This document shows, in pieces, positions 1 through 12,577 of a stretch of 64,000 nt of DNA. A program made the position numbers and the translations under genes. A model generated the notes under the pieces. That model did not search any database, was not told the DNA's origin, and was given only the letters and a program-made list of their open reading frames with translations. The stretch covers positions 1-64,000 of the forward strand of contig JADIIX010000059.1 in the NCBI GenBank assembly GCA_027604505.1, read 5' to 3'. Each line of letters starts with the position of its first letter. Positions within the stretch are counted from its first letter, which is position 1. This stretch comes from Gonapodya sp. JEL0774. Its lineage: Eukaryota > Monoblepharomycota > Monoblepharidomycetes > Monoblepharidales > Gonapodyaceae.

Positions 1-367
1 ACGGGTGTCTCAAGCAGAGAAGGCAGAGATACGCCTATCAAAGCGTTCTTGAGCATACGTCCGCTCTCTCAGATTTGCGCGGCATCACACATGGTGTGGT
101 TATGTTGAGTGTAGAGATTCAATAATGGACATCATATGAAACACTGAACTTTGAAACCACCGCTGACTGAAATTACATTGTCTCTTGCATTCTTTCGTTT
201 GTTGCGAGTTTTGAGTCGCCGAGAATTGGCGCATTATAATTCAATTTCAGTCAACTTTAAAACCCACTACTGTCGGTTGTTGGGGCTCACACAACACTGC
301 TCAGAAGGATCTTCCGTCGCCCTCTGCAGTTTCGCATCCTTGGCAACCTCAACTTGTATTTGCCATC
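1..367. other. Upstream region of NDUFS8-like gene
   Basis: No convincing coding exon is visible. The open frames here lack a proper ATG or any recognisable motif. The stretch directly precedes the complex I gene that starts at 368, so it probably holds that gene's promoter and 5' UTR. An AT-rich patch (cattataattc, near 231-241) lies about 130 bp upstream of the ATG and could be a core promoter element, but that is a guess. Confidence 0.4.
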
Positions 368-1374
<1,007 letters not shown>

Positions 1375-1613
1375 TTTGGATGGGGGGACTTTCCGGGGCG
1401 TGGTAGGGTGTTATTTGACTTGACTGTTGCAGTCGCGGAATACGAAAATATGCTCCATTTCAGAATAACATAAAAAAGGTCGCTTTCCGCATTGTCCCCA
1501 TCTCAGCTCATTCTCTGGCTGCAGCTTCATCTTGTTTGTGCACAATTTATTAGTGAGTGCCTGGCTGGTTGATCGGTGCTATTCTTCCGCATCACGTTCC
1601 CAAGAGACTGCAA

Positions 1614-3528
1614 ATGCCGTTCCCTCCTGGAAAAAGGGAAGAAATTGAGCTCATAGACGGAGAATGGATTAAAGCCTCTGACGGAACTGAGATTTACGGA
1701 AAGACGTGGAAGGTTCGTGTCAGTCATCTGTGAATCACATGATTGGTCGACAGTAACTGACAGTTGATCACAATGATCCATGCTTGCGCTTATTGTAATG
1801 GATTCTGCTCGGGGAATTCAGACAACAGGGACGCCGGTAGCGACCGTTTTGGCGATTCACGGTCTTAATGAACACATAAACAGGTGAGGCCGGCGATGCC
1901 CAAGTTCTTATCGTCGGAGACTCTTTACTCTAGCTAAAGCGGTTGCTCCCGTTGTTGGTAAACGTGTTCTATCAGAACTGGGTACAATTTGACCTTCTCC
2001 AAGCTCGCCGCAGCGGGTATTCAAGTACACGGAATCGATATGCGTGGTGAGTGCCGTACTGCTCTTCCTTTCCCTGCCTCCCTCATCATCTCCACTGTCA
2101 TTCAATCGGTTGGAACCTGGCCTCAGGATTCGGTCGGACAGGGTGGTTGTCTGGAGACCGTGGATACTCCGGAGGTCTCCATCTCACGCTCCAAGACTTG
2201 GGTGAGGCGATGGAAAGAACAAGGATGGAAGGAGTGCCGTTTTTCGTGGTGGGTGGGATTCTCAATTCTGTGGATCAGAACCATGTATTGAGATTCCACC
2301 TGCGGTCATCCGTTGCTCCTAAGTTCGGTCACAGTGGGTCTTCCGCCGTAACTGTGTTCAATGTGGCACGTGGAATAACTGCCCCTTGGGTGCAGGCATG
2401 GGTGGTGCGCTCGCGCTCCTCGCCACACAAGCATACCTTCAGGTGATTCACGCGGTTTTCTTTAACATCCTGGCCGGTACCGTCACCCTTGATTTCAAAA
2501 ATTCCACTCCTTCTCTCACCATCACGTTTTTCGACACTCCAGAAGTATCCGATCGATGGTGTCATTGTATCTGCTCCTGCCCTTGGCACCCACCCAGACC
2601 AGAAACTCCCATGGCCCATAACGGCTATTGCTGGTGGCCTGGCGAAATTATTTCCAAGGATGCCTGCTCCCAATAAGATTGGTGGGTTGAGCAGCTGCAC
2701 TTTGCGGATGTCGCCACATGACGGGTTCTGATTTTGCCACGGTACGTGTCGGTGGACAGAGGGACCGCAACTATCATCTCTGGAATCCGCACGGACGGAA
2801 TATTTCAAGTGAGTCTTTTTCACGTCCGCCGAAAAAGATCTCTTCGTAGCAGTTCTTCGTGGTGGACCTGATCTCCAACTGTCAGCGATAAGTACATCTT
2901 CCACCAGACCATCATGGTTGGCACAATTTTGCCCGTTTTAGAAGCGGGAGAAAAGCTTCTTGAAAAGGATTTCGTGTCTTGGCCAGAGGGCTTGCCGGTG
3001 AGTTGTGTGAAGACGCACATCTGGTCAAGAAGTGCTCGACTCAAAATCTCCAACAAACGATCGCCAAGATTCTGGCAGTTGTAGGCGAGAAGGATACCCT
3101 CGTCAGGTGTGTTGCACCCGGCCATCGCCGATCCTGGACTCGATGTCCGTGAAGCGGAGAGCTGGAAACGTCTTGCACTCGTATCGACAGCCCCCAAGCA
3201 CTCGCCGGCTTCATCACCAAACTTCCCGCCAAAGATAAGAAAGCCAAGATCTATCAAGGGGCCGTGCACGAACGTGAGTCCATCTCCGACATGTTGAGGA
3301 AAAGTGTGGGGCCTGCACACCACCGTTCCGTTTAGAAACACTCACGAACTTTTCCATATGTGCTCAGTTACCCAAGAACCGGAACCTTTGCCCTCTGTTG
3401 TCGCCAACGAGGTTTCCCAGTGGATCTTGTCGAGAGCGCAGGCGAAGAGGGAGGGCAAGAGTGTTGTTTCTGAGGGGCCGGTCGTGGAGGTGGTTTCCAG
3501 AGATATGTGGGAGAACGCCAAACTTTGA
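1614..3528 (+). CDS. YJU3: Monoacylglycerol lipase-type alpha/beta hydrolase with C-terminal AKL
   Basis: Serine hydrolase of the monoglyceride lipase/lysophospholipase family (YJU3, MGLL), expected to release fatty acid from monoacylglycerol. The gene has many short introns. Pieces seen in order: MPFPPGKREE start, an oxyanion strand VLAIHGLNEH, the GIDMRG strand, FGRTGWLSGDRGY, the nucleophile elbow GHSMGGA (made by splicing a GTGGGT donor near 2333 to an acceptor just before 2396), the acid strand VVGEKDTL and the His strand IYQGAVHEL. Ser, Asp and His are therefore all present. The last residues are ENAKL followed by TGA; AKL matches a peroxisomal PTS1 tripeptide. Internal exon limits are approximate. 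The family is clear; the exact substrate is inferred from YJU3/MGLL. Confidence 0.88.
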
Positions 3529-4051
3529 GAAGCGAGGTGGGGGTGGCGAGGGGGTGCGTGCCTGTGGTTGCGTCCGATTTGAATTTCGTTCGAATCTTTG
3601 CGAGGAAATGAATGACTGATGTGAAGATTGTACTGGCGGGAGTCTGTCCGTCCTCACGTTGAAACCCTGGATGTTCTATTTTCAAATAAGCGTGATTCTA
3701 CGAAAATGTTTATCATGTCATTCGCCATCGCTCGTGCCTTTAAATTGATTCATTTCTCAGTCCGTGGAGCACAATGAAGTGCAGTGGAAACGTAACAATG
3801 CAACAACTCAAGTTTGTCCGAAGAAACCCAGATTCGGAAGAAAAATCCTTCCGATGAAGTATTGCATACGGTACCAGCTCGATTGCAATGCTTTTGATCA
3901 AGCAGGATGACCGACTTGACGGTTGCTGGTGTGTCAGCGTGAGTCATGCATTCCCTTGCTGACTGAAAGCCATATGTTTTCCAGTTTGCCCCAACATGAC
4001 CGACAACTCTTTAAATAATATCTTATTTCAAGCCATTACATCAACAACACT
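3529..4051. other. Intergenic region before small membrane-protein gene
   Basis: About 520 bp between two + strand genes. It should hold the 3' end of the lipase gene and the promoter of the small gene starting at 4052. A 27-codon ORF starts with ATG at 3775, but nothing supports it as a gene; it could be a leader ORF. No repeat or RNA gene was recognised. Confidence 0.35.
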
Positions 4052-4565
4052 ATGCCACGTGCCATACTCGTACAACGGGGGCTCGGAGGGCTGGAAAACC
4101 ACGTCGCGCTCACTGAAACACAAGGGATGAGCTTGCAGAGAAACGTCAAGGTATGAGAAGCAGTGAGTGCGAGTCTGATACTCCTCGTGCTATGAATGGT
4201 GCACCATTTCGCTGATGAATTGTGCCGGTCACGTCATGATACAGTGGACGTACATGGGCTTTGTGATCGGGGCTCCGTTGGCACACTGGGCAGGTAAAGT
4301 ATAGCAGAGCTTCCTTTCCACAACACCGCATAATAAGAATTCTTGTTCTCCAGTCACGGCATCAAGACACTGGCCTCAACGTAAATACTTCTGGTGGGGC
4401 TGGGCTGGAGGATTCACGGCGCTCATGCTGGCCAATCGGATATATTGGTGGTATGATGCTGGATACGCCGGAGGAGAACAGAGTAAATGGTGGGGGGATC
4501 TCAAGACGGACTCTCATGGTCCCACCAAAGTTTCGATGTATTCTCAAGAAGCGAAGACTGAGTAA
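4052..4565 (+). CDS. Small Trp/Gly-rich membrane protein, unknown function
   Basis: I do not recognise this protein. Three exons (4052-4150, 4245-4293, 4354-4565) join in phase through GTATGA and GTAAAG donors and CAG acceptors to give about 119 residues. The N-terminal third is soluble and basic/polar (MPRAILVQRGLGG). Two hydrophobic stretches follow: YMGFVIGAPLAHWA and WWGWAGGFTALMLANRIYWW, separated by a short basic loop (SRHWPQRKY). The tail is hydrophilic (KWWGDLKTDSHG...). The size and two-span layout resemble small mitochondrial inner-membrane accessory proteins, but no signature proves it. Clean splicing and the conserved-looking aromatic motifs argue for a real gene. Confidence 0.6.
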
Positions 4566-4732
4566 CAGTGGAGGGCTGTTAGAATAAAGATGGTCAAGAG
4601 TACTGCAACGCACGGGCAAAGGAAAGATGGAATGACGTGCTGAGTGTCCCAGAGGGCGGGAATGTGTGGTCACATCCACAGCAGTGCACACACCACCCCT
4701 GGGGCTGTCCAGCTGGTCCTCTCTGCACCTCA

Positions 4733-7700
4733 ATGCCCTTCCCTCCGCGTCCTTCCTCTCCACATTCCAAATCTTTCATTCCCCCATCACGCTTTGCTCG
4801 CCGTTATCTCCACAGATGCCGTGACTTGGCAATCCCGTCATCTCGTCTTCAACTGCTTTCCTCTCCTGAACTCGCTCGCGGCGTCCTCAGGGTCAACGTC
4901 GAGCGTGTCTGGAGTGAGAGCGAGTGGGATGCCGTTTGCTTTGGAGTAAGAGGGGATGGAGAGCTGACAGGGGTTCGCATGGTGATGGGAAACGGATGCC
5001 AAACACTGGGAACTAGAGCTGCTACCATGAAACAAGGGAGGACGAAAACAAATGAAAAGCTTTCGCCCTCTCCCCATGCTACACCGGTTTTGCTCGCGTC
5101 GACGGATTGCAGGGGAATGTTAGTGAGGTAACGTTGGCACAATCCCCCCCCTCACACTCATCCACTTGATGAAACTATACCGTGGGATAACCTCCCAAAC
5201 GCTTTCACCTACCTTAAGAACCCTTTCCGCACTCCTTGCATCATCAGCATCTCTCCGAACTCTTGAACTCTTCGCCGTGCCCCTCTCGTATGCCGACACC
5301 AAAATGATCGCGGCGGCACTCCGAGAGTCAACCGGTTTGCAAGAACTGCTGTTGGCACGCTCATCGATTGGAGACGAGGGATTGAAGCGTGAGTATGATC
5401 ACAGCTTTGATTGGAAGGTCTGTGGGACAGATGGTCGCTCGTATGTACCGCGCTGAATCAGAGGCGATACTCACAAAACTGAATGAACACCGGGACTCGC
5501 CACGGCGAGGTATGGTTCAATGAAAAGCTCACACGAAAAACTGTGTTTCGCGTACAACATCCCTTAACCTCTCGCTGCGCCAAAGTTCTCGTCCCCTCCC
5601 TCAAGATTCACCCATCCCTTGCGGTGTTCGACCTTTCCGGGTGTGAACTCTCTTGGCGGGCAGCTGAGAGAATCGAGGAGGTGATCAAGGTAAGGCTACT
5701 TTTGGACCATTTCAATTACATGGACCAAATGGAGACGGTAAATCCGCTGCTGTTGTGCCCACCACCACTGCCAGCATCGCTTCTCCCGCCTATCCGCCTC
5801 GCTATGGCCCTCAACGCTCCGTACCAACGACCGAGTCAACAAGCGCCAATCTGCTTACGTGTTCGACCACTACCTCTGCTCCGCCGAGTCATCTTGTCCC
5901 GCCCCCGTCAAAAGTTCGTCATCGACGGTGAGGACTCCCCTGCGGAGAATCTCGCTATCGGGTAATCCAGACATGGGTGATCGTGGCATCCAGGCTGTCG
6001 CGACCGCCGTGAGTGAGGTTGCGGGCGTCCGAGGTGCTGTCCTAGTTTCTCCCTGCTTTCGTTGGTGCCCGTGGCACACTCCAACTCTCACCCATTCCCG
6101 TCCGTCATCTCCTCTTGCCAGCCCTCGACCTCCAGAACTGCGGCTGCACGAATGTCGGAGCCAAAGCGGTGCTGAGATGTGTGGAAGCCAGTAAGGGCCT
6201 CGTGGTGGCGGACTTGAGGGCCAACGATGGAGTGGGTCAGTGACCTTTGATGCGGAGACTGTTGGTGGAATTGACCGTGGCGGGGATACCGTACTAAGCG
6301 CAATCGTTTGCCTCGCCTTTCTTCTCAACTATTATTCGGAAAAGACGCACTTTTTCTGGCACAAGTCCGCCTAGCTCTGGCCCGTAATCTCGTCGCTATG
6401 TCCGTCGTGTCTTCTTCCTCCGTCTCTCAATGCGCATTCTCTCCGCCACCACCTCATACCACCTCCACCCCTTCTGTCACGTCAGTAGCCTCGGTCGTGG
6501 ACGGCTGGACACGACACCCAGCGTACCCATGGCACCCGCTCCTGTACCCCTTTCACCCACCGCCACCTCCACCTTCCCCACCGCTACCGAGACCCTCGTC
6601 TGAACACTGCGCTGCCGCAAAACCCGCGTGGAACCAGCACACGCTCAAGAGGGAGTCAGAGGCTCGCGCGAAGCAGGAGCGAGAGATCCGGAAAAGGGAA
6701 CTCGCGGTGGAGAGAGAGCTGGTAAGGAAGGCCGAGGAGGCTTTTGATGATGCGGAGGCAGAGGAGGCAATGTCTTGGGAGCGCGATGGGAAGGGCAGGG
6801 AATCGACGGAGGGAACGAGCCTGTTGGGGAAGAAGAGCCACAGTAGTGGTGACGGCAGTGCGTCTTTGAAGACATACGACGTCATGATGAAACTTGTGGA
6901 GGAGAACAGGAGGCTGAGGGAGGCGATAGACGGGGGCCGTGGCCGTGTGCAAGGAGAACCCGCGAGCAGGTGGAGCACAAACCGCCTTGCCGCAGAGTCA
7001 CACGACTCGTCCGCCCAGTCATCGACCACGAATATTTTCCGCGACCTTCCACCTCTCCCCGTCCGACCACCCGCACCATTGTCCCCGCGCGACTCGTCGC
7101 GCTTGACCTCGGGATCCTCTTCAGACTCACTCGATCCCGAACACGCTGCTCAAGTGTTCTTGGACACGGTTCGCGACAGAGCACACAGTGCGGGACGGGG
7201 AGGCTCGCCACGGGATGTGAAGAGGTCACCGCACGTGGTGGATGCCACTCGCTCGGGCTCGGCCTTCCTTGATCGTGTTGGCAGCGACCAACGATCGCCT
7301 TCTTCAGCTGACCGATCGAAACGCTCTCACAATGCGTCTGTGTCGAAACGTCCCTTTCGCCTCCTCCTTGATTTGGTCGACCGATCCGTCACCACCGTCG
7401 AGCGGGTGGTGGAAGCTGTGGAGCGTGACCGGACTGGTGCACGGTGGAGGGAGGTGGATGAGGCCCGGAGGAGGAGAGAGGAGGCGGAGGAGAGGGCCGG
7501 GCGGGAGGCCGAGGAGGAGGTGAGGAGGGCGATGGAGGAGGCTGGGGAACGGTCGAAGGGTAGAAGTGGACAAGGGGTGGGGTTGAGTCCCGTATCCGTT
7601 GCTACGGCTGTGGGTCGAGGATCAGAGTCGGCGGTGCCTGTGAACATGAGATCCATCCCATCGGCAACTGTCATTGGGGCTTCTTTGCCGCTCGGCAATA

Positions 7701-8434
7701 GTTTCCGCCCATCTCGAAGACACAACCATCGTGCTTCTAATCCCGCCGACCCTCTGGGATCGGTACTGTCCTCCCTCGTCCATGTTGCGAGCGACAACAA
7801 GTCCTCTGCATCTCTTGCATCTGCCCGAACGTGCACTCTTGGAGGCGTAAGCGACTCACCCCGCACCAACCACGCGGCTGCTCTCCCTGTCCCCCTGCTC
7901 ACCAATGCACCATTCACCGTCCTGCCGATACAGTCAGATCACCTACGCGGCTCTGCGTCACTCGGCTCCATGTCCACCGATGCTCCTGATGTAGCAGGTG
8001 AGATGGAGAGGGAAGCGGATGCACTGATGGAGGAGGTTAGGAGTGGGCGCCGGGCATTGAGTAATGGGGCGAGGAATGATGAGCCGACAAGGGTTCTTCG
8101 GGCTACAGGGGCCGTCGATAGCGCAGGCAGTGGAACCATTCGAGGAGTGGCGGGGGCACAATGGAGTTCGTCTGCTACTATGACGGGGACCGGCAGTGGA
8201 ACAGGGGATACAGGAGGAAGCCTTGGTGGAAGCGCGGCGGGAACGATCCCACGGAGAATAAGGAGGTGTTCGGGTTCGACGCGGTTCGAGTTCGTGTCCG
8301 TGACTGGTTCCAACCAGGATTCGCACAGAAGCAATAATGGAAGTAAATCAGCAAATGGTGGGAGCCCAAGCGGGAGTGAATATGGTGTAATGAAAGGTAG
8401 TACGAGTAGTTTCGGTTCGCTCTTGCGGGGTTAG
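4733..8434 (+). CDS. CEP78: CEP78-like centriolar leucine-rich-repeat protein
   Basis: Homologue of CEP78, a distal-centriole/basal-body protein. The N-terminal half is spread over several exons and follows CEP78 block by block: FARRYLHRC, then GVLRVNVERV with WSESEWDAV, LRTLSALLASSASLRTLEL, LLLARSSIGDEGLK, VFDLSGCELSWRAAERI, LRRISLSGNPDMGDRGI and LDLQNCGCTNVGAKAVL with VVADLRAND. These are RNI-type leucine-rich repeats. The large last exon (about 6310-8434) encodes a Pro/Ser-rich linker, a charged coiled coil near 6640-6770, and long disordered Ser/Gly/Arg-rich stretches. A second Arg/Glu-rich helix lies near 7430-7560. Start 4733 is the first ATG that includes the conserved N-terminal block. 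Intron borders around 4950-5130 are unresolved; an acceptor ending at 5127 fits the downstream frame. Confidence 0.8.
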
Positions 8435-8679
8435 GCAGTTGTGGTGAACGTGTGAAAGACAAATTGATTGTCATTATTACTATTGTCTAATGTTGCAATG
8501 ATCAGTGTCGACTCTTTCAGTTTGATTAGAATCTTTCAAATTCCCCAAGATCTATTTACATCATACAGCGCGTTTATCCTACATTATCCAAGAAACAAAA
8601 AGAACGAAGAGGGTTCCTTGGGCTTTGCAAACTATCAAAACACCAGTGTTCCTTCCCTTGCAACTGACGGGCTAGTGTA
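8435..8679. other. Convergent intergenic spacer
   Basis: This spacer of about 245 bp separates the 3' ends of the CEP78-like gene (+) and the universal stress protein gene (-). It is AT-rich, as expected for poly(A) regions of both genes. No coding exon is seen. Confidence 0.4.
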
Positions 8680-9929
8680 CTATTCGTCGTGCCCGTGGCC
8701 CCCTGCCACCCCACCTCCTACTGCCCCACTGTCTGTGCCAATACTGGCAGTTCCACTTGACTCCCCATGTCCGCCAAGCGATGCTCCCTTCACAACCACC
8801 ACCGGCACCCCGCATCCTTCGAGAAGTCCCTCGCTCGTGCTACCCAAGACCCATCGTCGCGCACCATGCAAACCACGACTTCCTACGAATACGAGGTCGG
8901 CATCAGGGTGAGTGGTGTGAATGAAGGAGCAGAGGAGAGAGGAGGGGTCTCCAGTTCCGGTGAGGTGGATGAAGGAGTAGGCGCACTGGGGTAGATGTAT
9001 GGTGGAGCGAAGGGTAAGTTGTACCGTGAGGTGGAAATCATCGCGTGTGACCGTTCAACACGATCGACACAGGGTGGAGCAAGTTCTTCACAGAGTGTTC
9101 AGTCCTGCCTCGCTCAAAATCAAAATCGATCTCCCCATAACACCTTCCTAATCACTCAAACTTGCTCGATGTGTCCAACGGACGCAGTCTCGAGCCTCGG
9201 CATCACCAATTTGTTACAAGTAGTAATCCAACAGTATAGGATATCTCAGACACTCACCCTTCCCTCATAATCCTTCTTCAGCCTGTCTTTACACCTCTGC
9301 AATTCTGCCCGTGCCTCTTCTTCTATTTCGATGTTATAGGACTTCTCGAGGTGGTCACTTGAGGAGATTGGAAAGGTAAACTCAGTCCTTGTGCATATTA
9401 TGTTTCTCGGACAGCGTCGTCCGCCACGGGCAGAGCTGGGCACGTCACTTCATCACATTGCTCCGGGGAAAGACGTTTGCTTTCGCATTGGGCCAAATGC
9501 TCGGGCTGACACCCCAATCACCCTCGCATCAGATGGATCCTACTCCACTCACAGATATGGCAGGGACTGCGGGGGATTCAAACCGACCGCAAAAACTAGT
9601 ATCAGTTTATATGGGGGCGGTGGTAGCTGATCTTCATCCACGTCTGGTGGCATTGCGGCGACGTAAACCTGGTCCATCCGTGTGATCAACTCCACCGCTC
9701 TATCCAACGCCGCCCAAGCTTGCGGAGAATCGTTTATGCACACAATCACTTTATATCCAAGCTGTTGGGTGAGTGCGGATTGGGTGGCAATGGGGGACGA
9801 GCTCGGAGTTGTGGGGGAGGGTAGGGAAGGTTGCGAATGTGGGTGAGATGGCATATGAGCGCCAGATGCAGAATGGGCAGAATTGGCAGAGACACCGGGA
9901 AGTGTCGACGCGGACGTGGAAGCGGACAT
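8680..9929 (-). CDS. Universal stress protein (UspA fold)
   Basis: Single-domain universal stress protein of the ATP-binding type. Read on the minus strand, ATG at 9929 begins a Ser/Thr/Pro/His-rich N-terminus of about 50 residues. Beta-1 of the Usp fold follows (YKVIVCINDSP) and then helix 1 (AWAALDRAVELI). A middle exon (about 9260-9370) carries a helical Glu/Arg-rich segment (EARAELQRCKDRL). The last exon has the nucleotide-binding end: DADLVFVGSRGLHG, then WVLGSTSEGLL, then the final strand VPVVVVKG. This is the G-x2-G-x9-G-(S/T) motif of ATP-binding Usp proteins. The tail is Gly-rich and ends in GHGHDE before TAG. Two or more introns are needed; their limits are approximate. Confidence 0.85.
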
Positions 9930-10474
9930 CGACGGGAACAGTGAAGATTTTGTGATTAGAAAAGAGGTGAGTCACGGTTCTGCACACTGCAGCCAAGTAC
10001 AAGAGGTGAAGAACAATCAACAAATGAGATGGATTACAAATTAATTCTTACACCGAGTTTTAGCACTATGTACTAGTATGAAAGGGTACAGCCAAATCCA
10101 ATATCATCGCTTTCAGCGGAATAGATTTGTTTGAGTTGTTCGATCTTCTTTCACAATGTTGCCAAATCCAGGTAAAGGAATCCGGTTGACAGAAGCCGAC
10201 TCCCTGCAGCCCCCGGTTCTTCCACCGTTCTTGGACCTCAAATCGATTCAAAGGTGAATTTGACGCGTGTCCTAGCGAGCAATCGGCAGGAAAGGACGCA
10301 GATCGCTGGGAAATGCCATGAAATGAGGACTGGGAATGACTGTGCTCTGTTCGAATGCGAAACCAGTTTCCTCCCGCTCCCACTACGTACACATATTTCT
10401 CGTCTCTAAAGCGTCTCCATCTGTTACGATAGCCTTCTGGAAGATCTTTTCACTCGCCGCCACTTTGATCACAT
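9930..10474. other. Divergent promoter region between Usp and oxidoreductase genes
   Basis: About 545 bp lie between the start codons of the divergently transcribed universal stress protein gene (-) and the oxidoreductase gene (+). Short ORFs on both strands lack motifs and mostly start at non-ATG codons. The region presumably holds both promoters; no specific element could be assigned. Confidence 0.35.
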
Positions 10475-12036
10475 ATGCCCAATACGTCTCCACCTCCCAT
10501 CGCCCTCATCATTGGGGCAACAGGTCGGGTCGGAGCCGCTGTCTCACGATCCCTGATAAAAATCCACCCCACTATTCTCATTCACGTTGCTGGTCGTAAT
10601 GCAGAGCGTGGCCTGTCCCTTTGTCGCGAACTGGGTGAAACTAGGAGCGCTTTTGTAAAAGTCGACGTTACAAAGTACGAAACTATCGTGGCTGCTATGA
10701 AGGGTACTGGAAATGAAAAGGGGAACCAATGCGCGATTGTGGTCAACTGCGCTGGTCCGTTTCAAGAGAGCACAGATCCAGCGGTCTTAAGGGCAGCGAT
10801 CGAAACAGGAACGCCTTACCTCGACGTATGCGACGACTCTGCCTTCGGTCGTGTCGCGAAAGGACTCCACAAGGATGCCTTGGCTCGCGGTGTTCCCTGT
10901 GTCACTACTGGTGGCCTCTTCCCGGGTCTCAGCAACGTGATCGCCAAGGAGTTCATTGAGACTCTCGGAGGAAAGGAAAAGTGCAAGACTGTTGAATTTG
11001 ATTATTGGGTGGCCGGAACTGGGGGCTTGGGTGAGTTCCACGTCGTCTTGTTTTTGATTGGTTTGTCGTGATACTCGTTGAAACGCAGGAGGTAAAGGTT
11101 TCTGAGCCACGGAGGTTGCATGGGACGCTATCATGACCTCAACGGATCGGAAAGATGTTTTGACACGATTTCCTCCAGATTTCTGACACTTCGCACCGTT
11201 GCTCGTTCCATCGAAAAACTCCTTCAGGCACAACCGTCCTGACCACGTCATTTATGATCCTCCGCATTCCCGCAACCAACTACCGACACAACGTGGCTTA
11301 CGAAACAATGCCCATGGCTTCGGAAGGGTCTCGTGTCGTTCCCTTTCCGTCCCCGATTGGGCCAAGGCGCACGTACTTGTTCGATCTACCAGAGGTCCAC
11401 TCGATCAGAGAAACGTGTGGAATTCCCACAGTCGAAGCCAGGTTTGCCACGGCACCGGATTTCTTCAACCAAAACATGAGGGTGGTGGGTGAGAAGTACG
11501 GGGAACAACTCAAAGATCGCGAGTTGGTAGATGGCATTGTAAGGTGGCAAGAGCCTTTCATCAGGCTCGTGGACTGGTTCGTTGGTGAAGGCGTGGGCAT
11601 GTCAATCAGGGCATCTACCAAAGAAGCGCCTCCCTTGGATCGGGTGCAACGAGGTACCGCAGCCTCTGTTGAAGTCGGAGAGATCCCAAGGGGCTCCCCA
11701 GACTCCACCCACTCAACTGTAACTCTGGCAACTGCCTCGACGACCACACCGAATCCCTCAACATTCTCTGACACCACTACTTTGTCGGCCACGTTTTATC
11801 ACCCCTCGTGCGTCGTCTCAATTGGCTACGTAGTCGCCTGTACTGCGCTCTGCATGACACCTGCTGGTGCCGCTTCCATTTCCGTAGCTTCAGAGGGAGC
11901 GGCTGGTGGGGACAAAGTTAAACCAGGGGTTTGGTATCCAGAAGAGATGTTCTCCTGCTCTGAAGATAGGAGAGCATTTGTGAAGTGGGCAGTTTCTGGC
12001 GGCTCCGTTTACGCGATGGGGATGGAATGGTGGTGA
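10475..12036 (+). CDS. Saccharopine dehydrogenase-like NAD(P) oxidoreductase
   Basis: Rossmann-fold oxidoreductase related to saccharopine dehydrogenase-like proteins. From ATG 10475 the first exon gives IALIIGATGRVGAAV, the GxTGxxG dinucleotide site, then an acidic strand end FVKVDVTKYE, the VVNCAGPF turn, TPYLDVCDD and GGLFPGLSNVIAKE, all characteristic of the family. A GTGAGT donor at about 11030 starts an intron; a middle exon (around 11105-11185) reads ATEVAWDAIM...KDVLTRFPPD. The last exon (from about 11250) encodes the substrate-side domain with AYETMPMASEGSRVVPFP, YLFDLPEV and the C-terminal EEMFSCSEDRRAF. The substrate cannot be told from sequence. Family assignment is good; middle exon joins are uncertain. 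Confidence 0.82.
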
Positions 12037-12577
12037 GAGTAAGAGAATCTAGCGAGGGCACCAAGAACAAAGTCTAAGTGAAATTTTCGTAATACACACT
12101 GAGTTCAATGTTCCTAGAATGGTATGACGAACAACTTACGTAAAACCGACTGGCAACAGAACAGCTGTTCCGACATGTCAAAATTACTTTTTGAAATTCG
12201 CTTGCCGTGTCAATACCGTCTCAGAGTCTTCACTGCTACGGGGTCGGTAGAATGAAATCGAATTCATGCTTTGCTTCTCTAACGTTGATTTATTTTTGTT
12301 GCATGCAGTTTGTGGCAACTCATTAGACAGGTGCTCCTTCTCCATATAACTCCTTACATCCAAACATCCAAACACAAATCAATAACAACCAGTTACCAAT
12401 AACACTGGCAAACTGTCAATAAAAGCTGACTCAATTGTCACGCATGTCCAGATAACAAGGAGATGCCCGCAGATTCGAAGATGAGGTCTGCTCCAGGTAC
12501 CTCAACGAAGAACACTCTCCAGTCTTCCGAAGAATCCATCACCCCTGCCACATGTCTAAGCACGCTTCCATGATCAT
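12037..12577. other. Convergent intergenic region, AT-rich
   Basis: About 540 bp lie between the 3' ends of the oxidoreductase (+) and GH16 (-) genes. The stretch is AT-rich and includes a poly(A)-like AATAAA at 12418-12423 on the + strand. No coding exon, RNA gene or repeat was recognised. Confidence 0.4.

Noticed and set aside
7327-7917. Long minus-strand open frame opposite the CEP78-like last exon
   Set aside because: Low-complexity Ser/Arg/Leu product mirrors the GC-rich repeats of the + strand gene; no domain.
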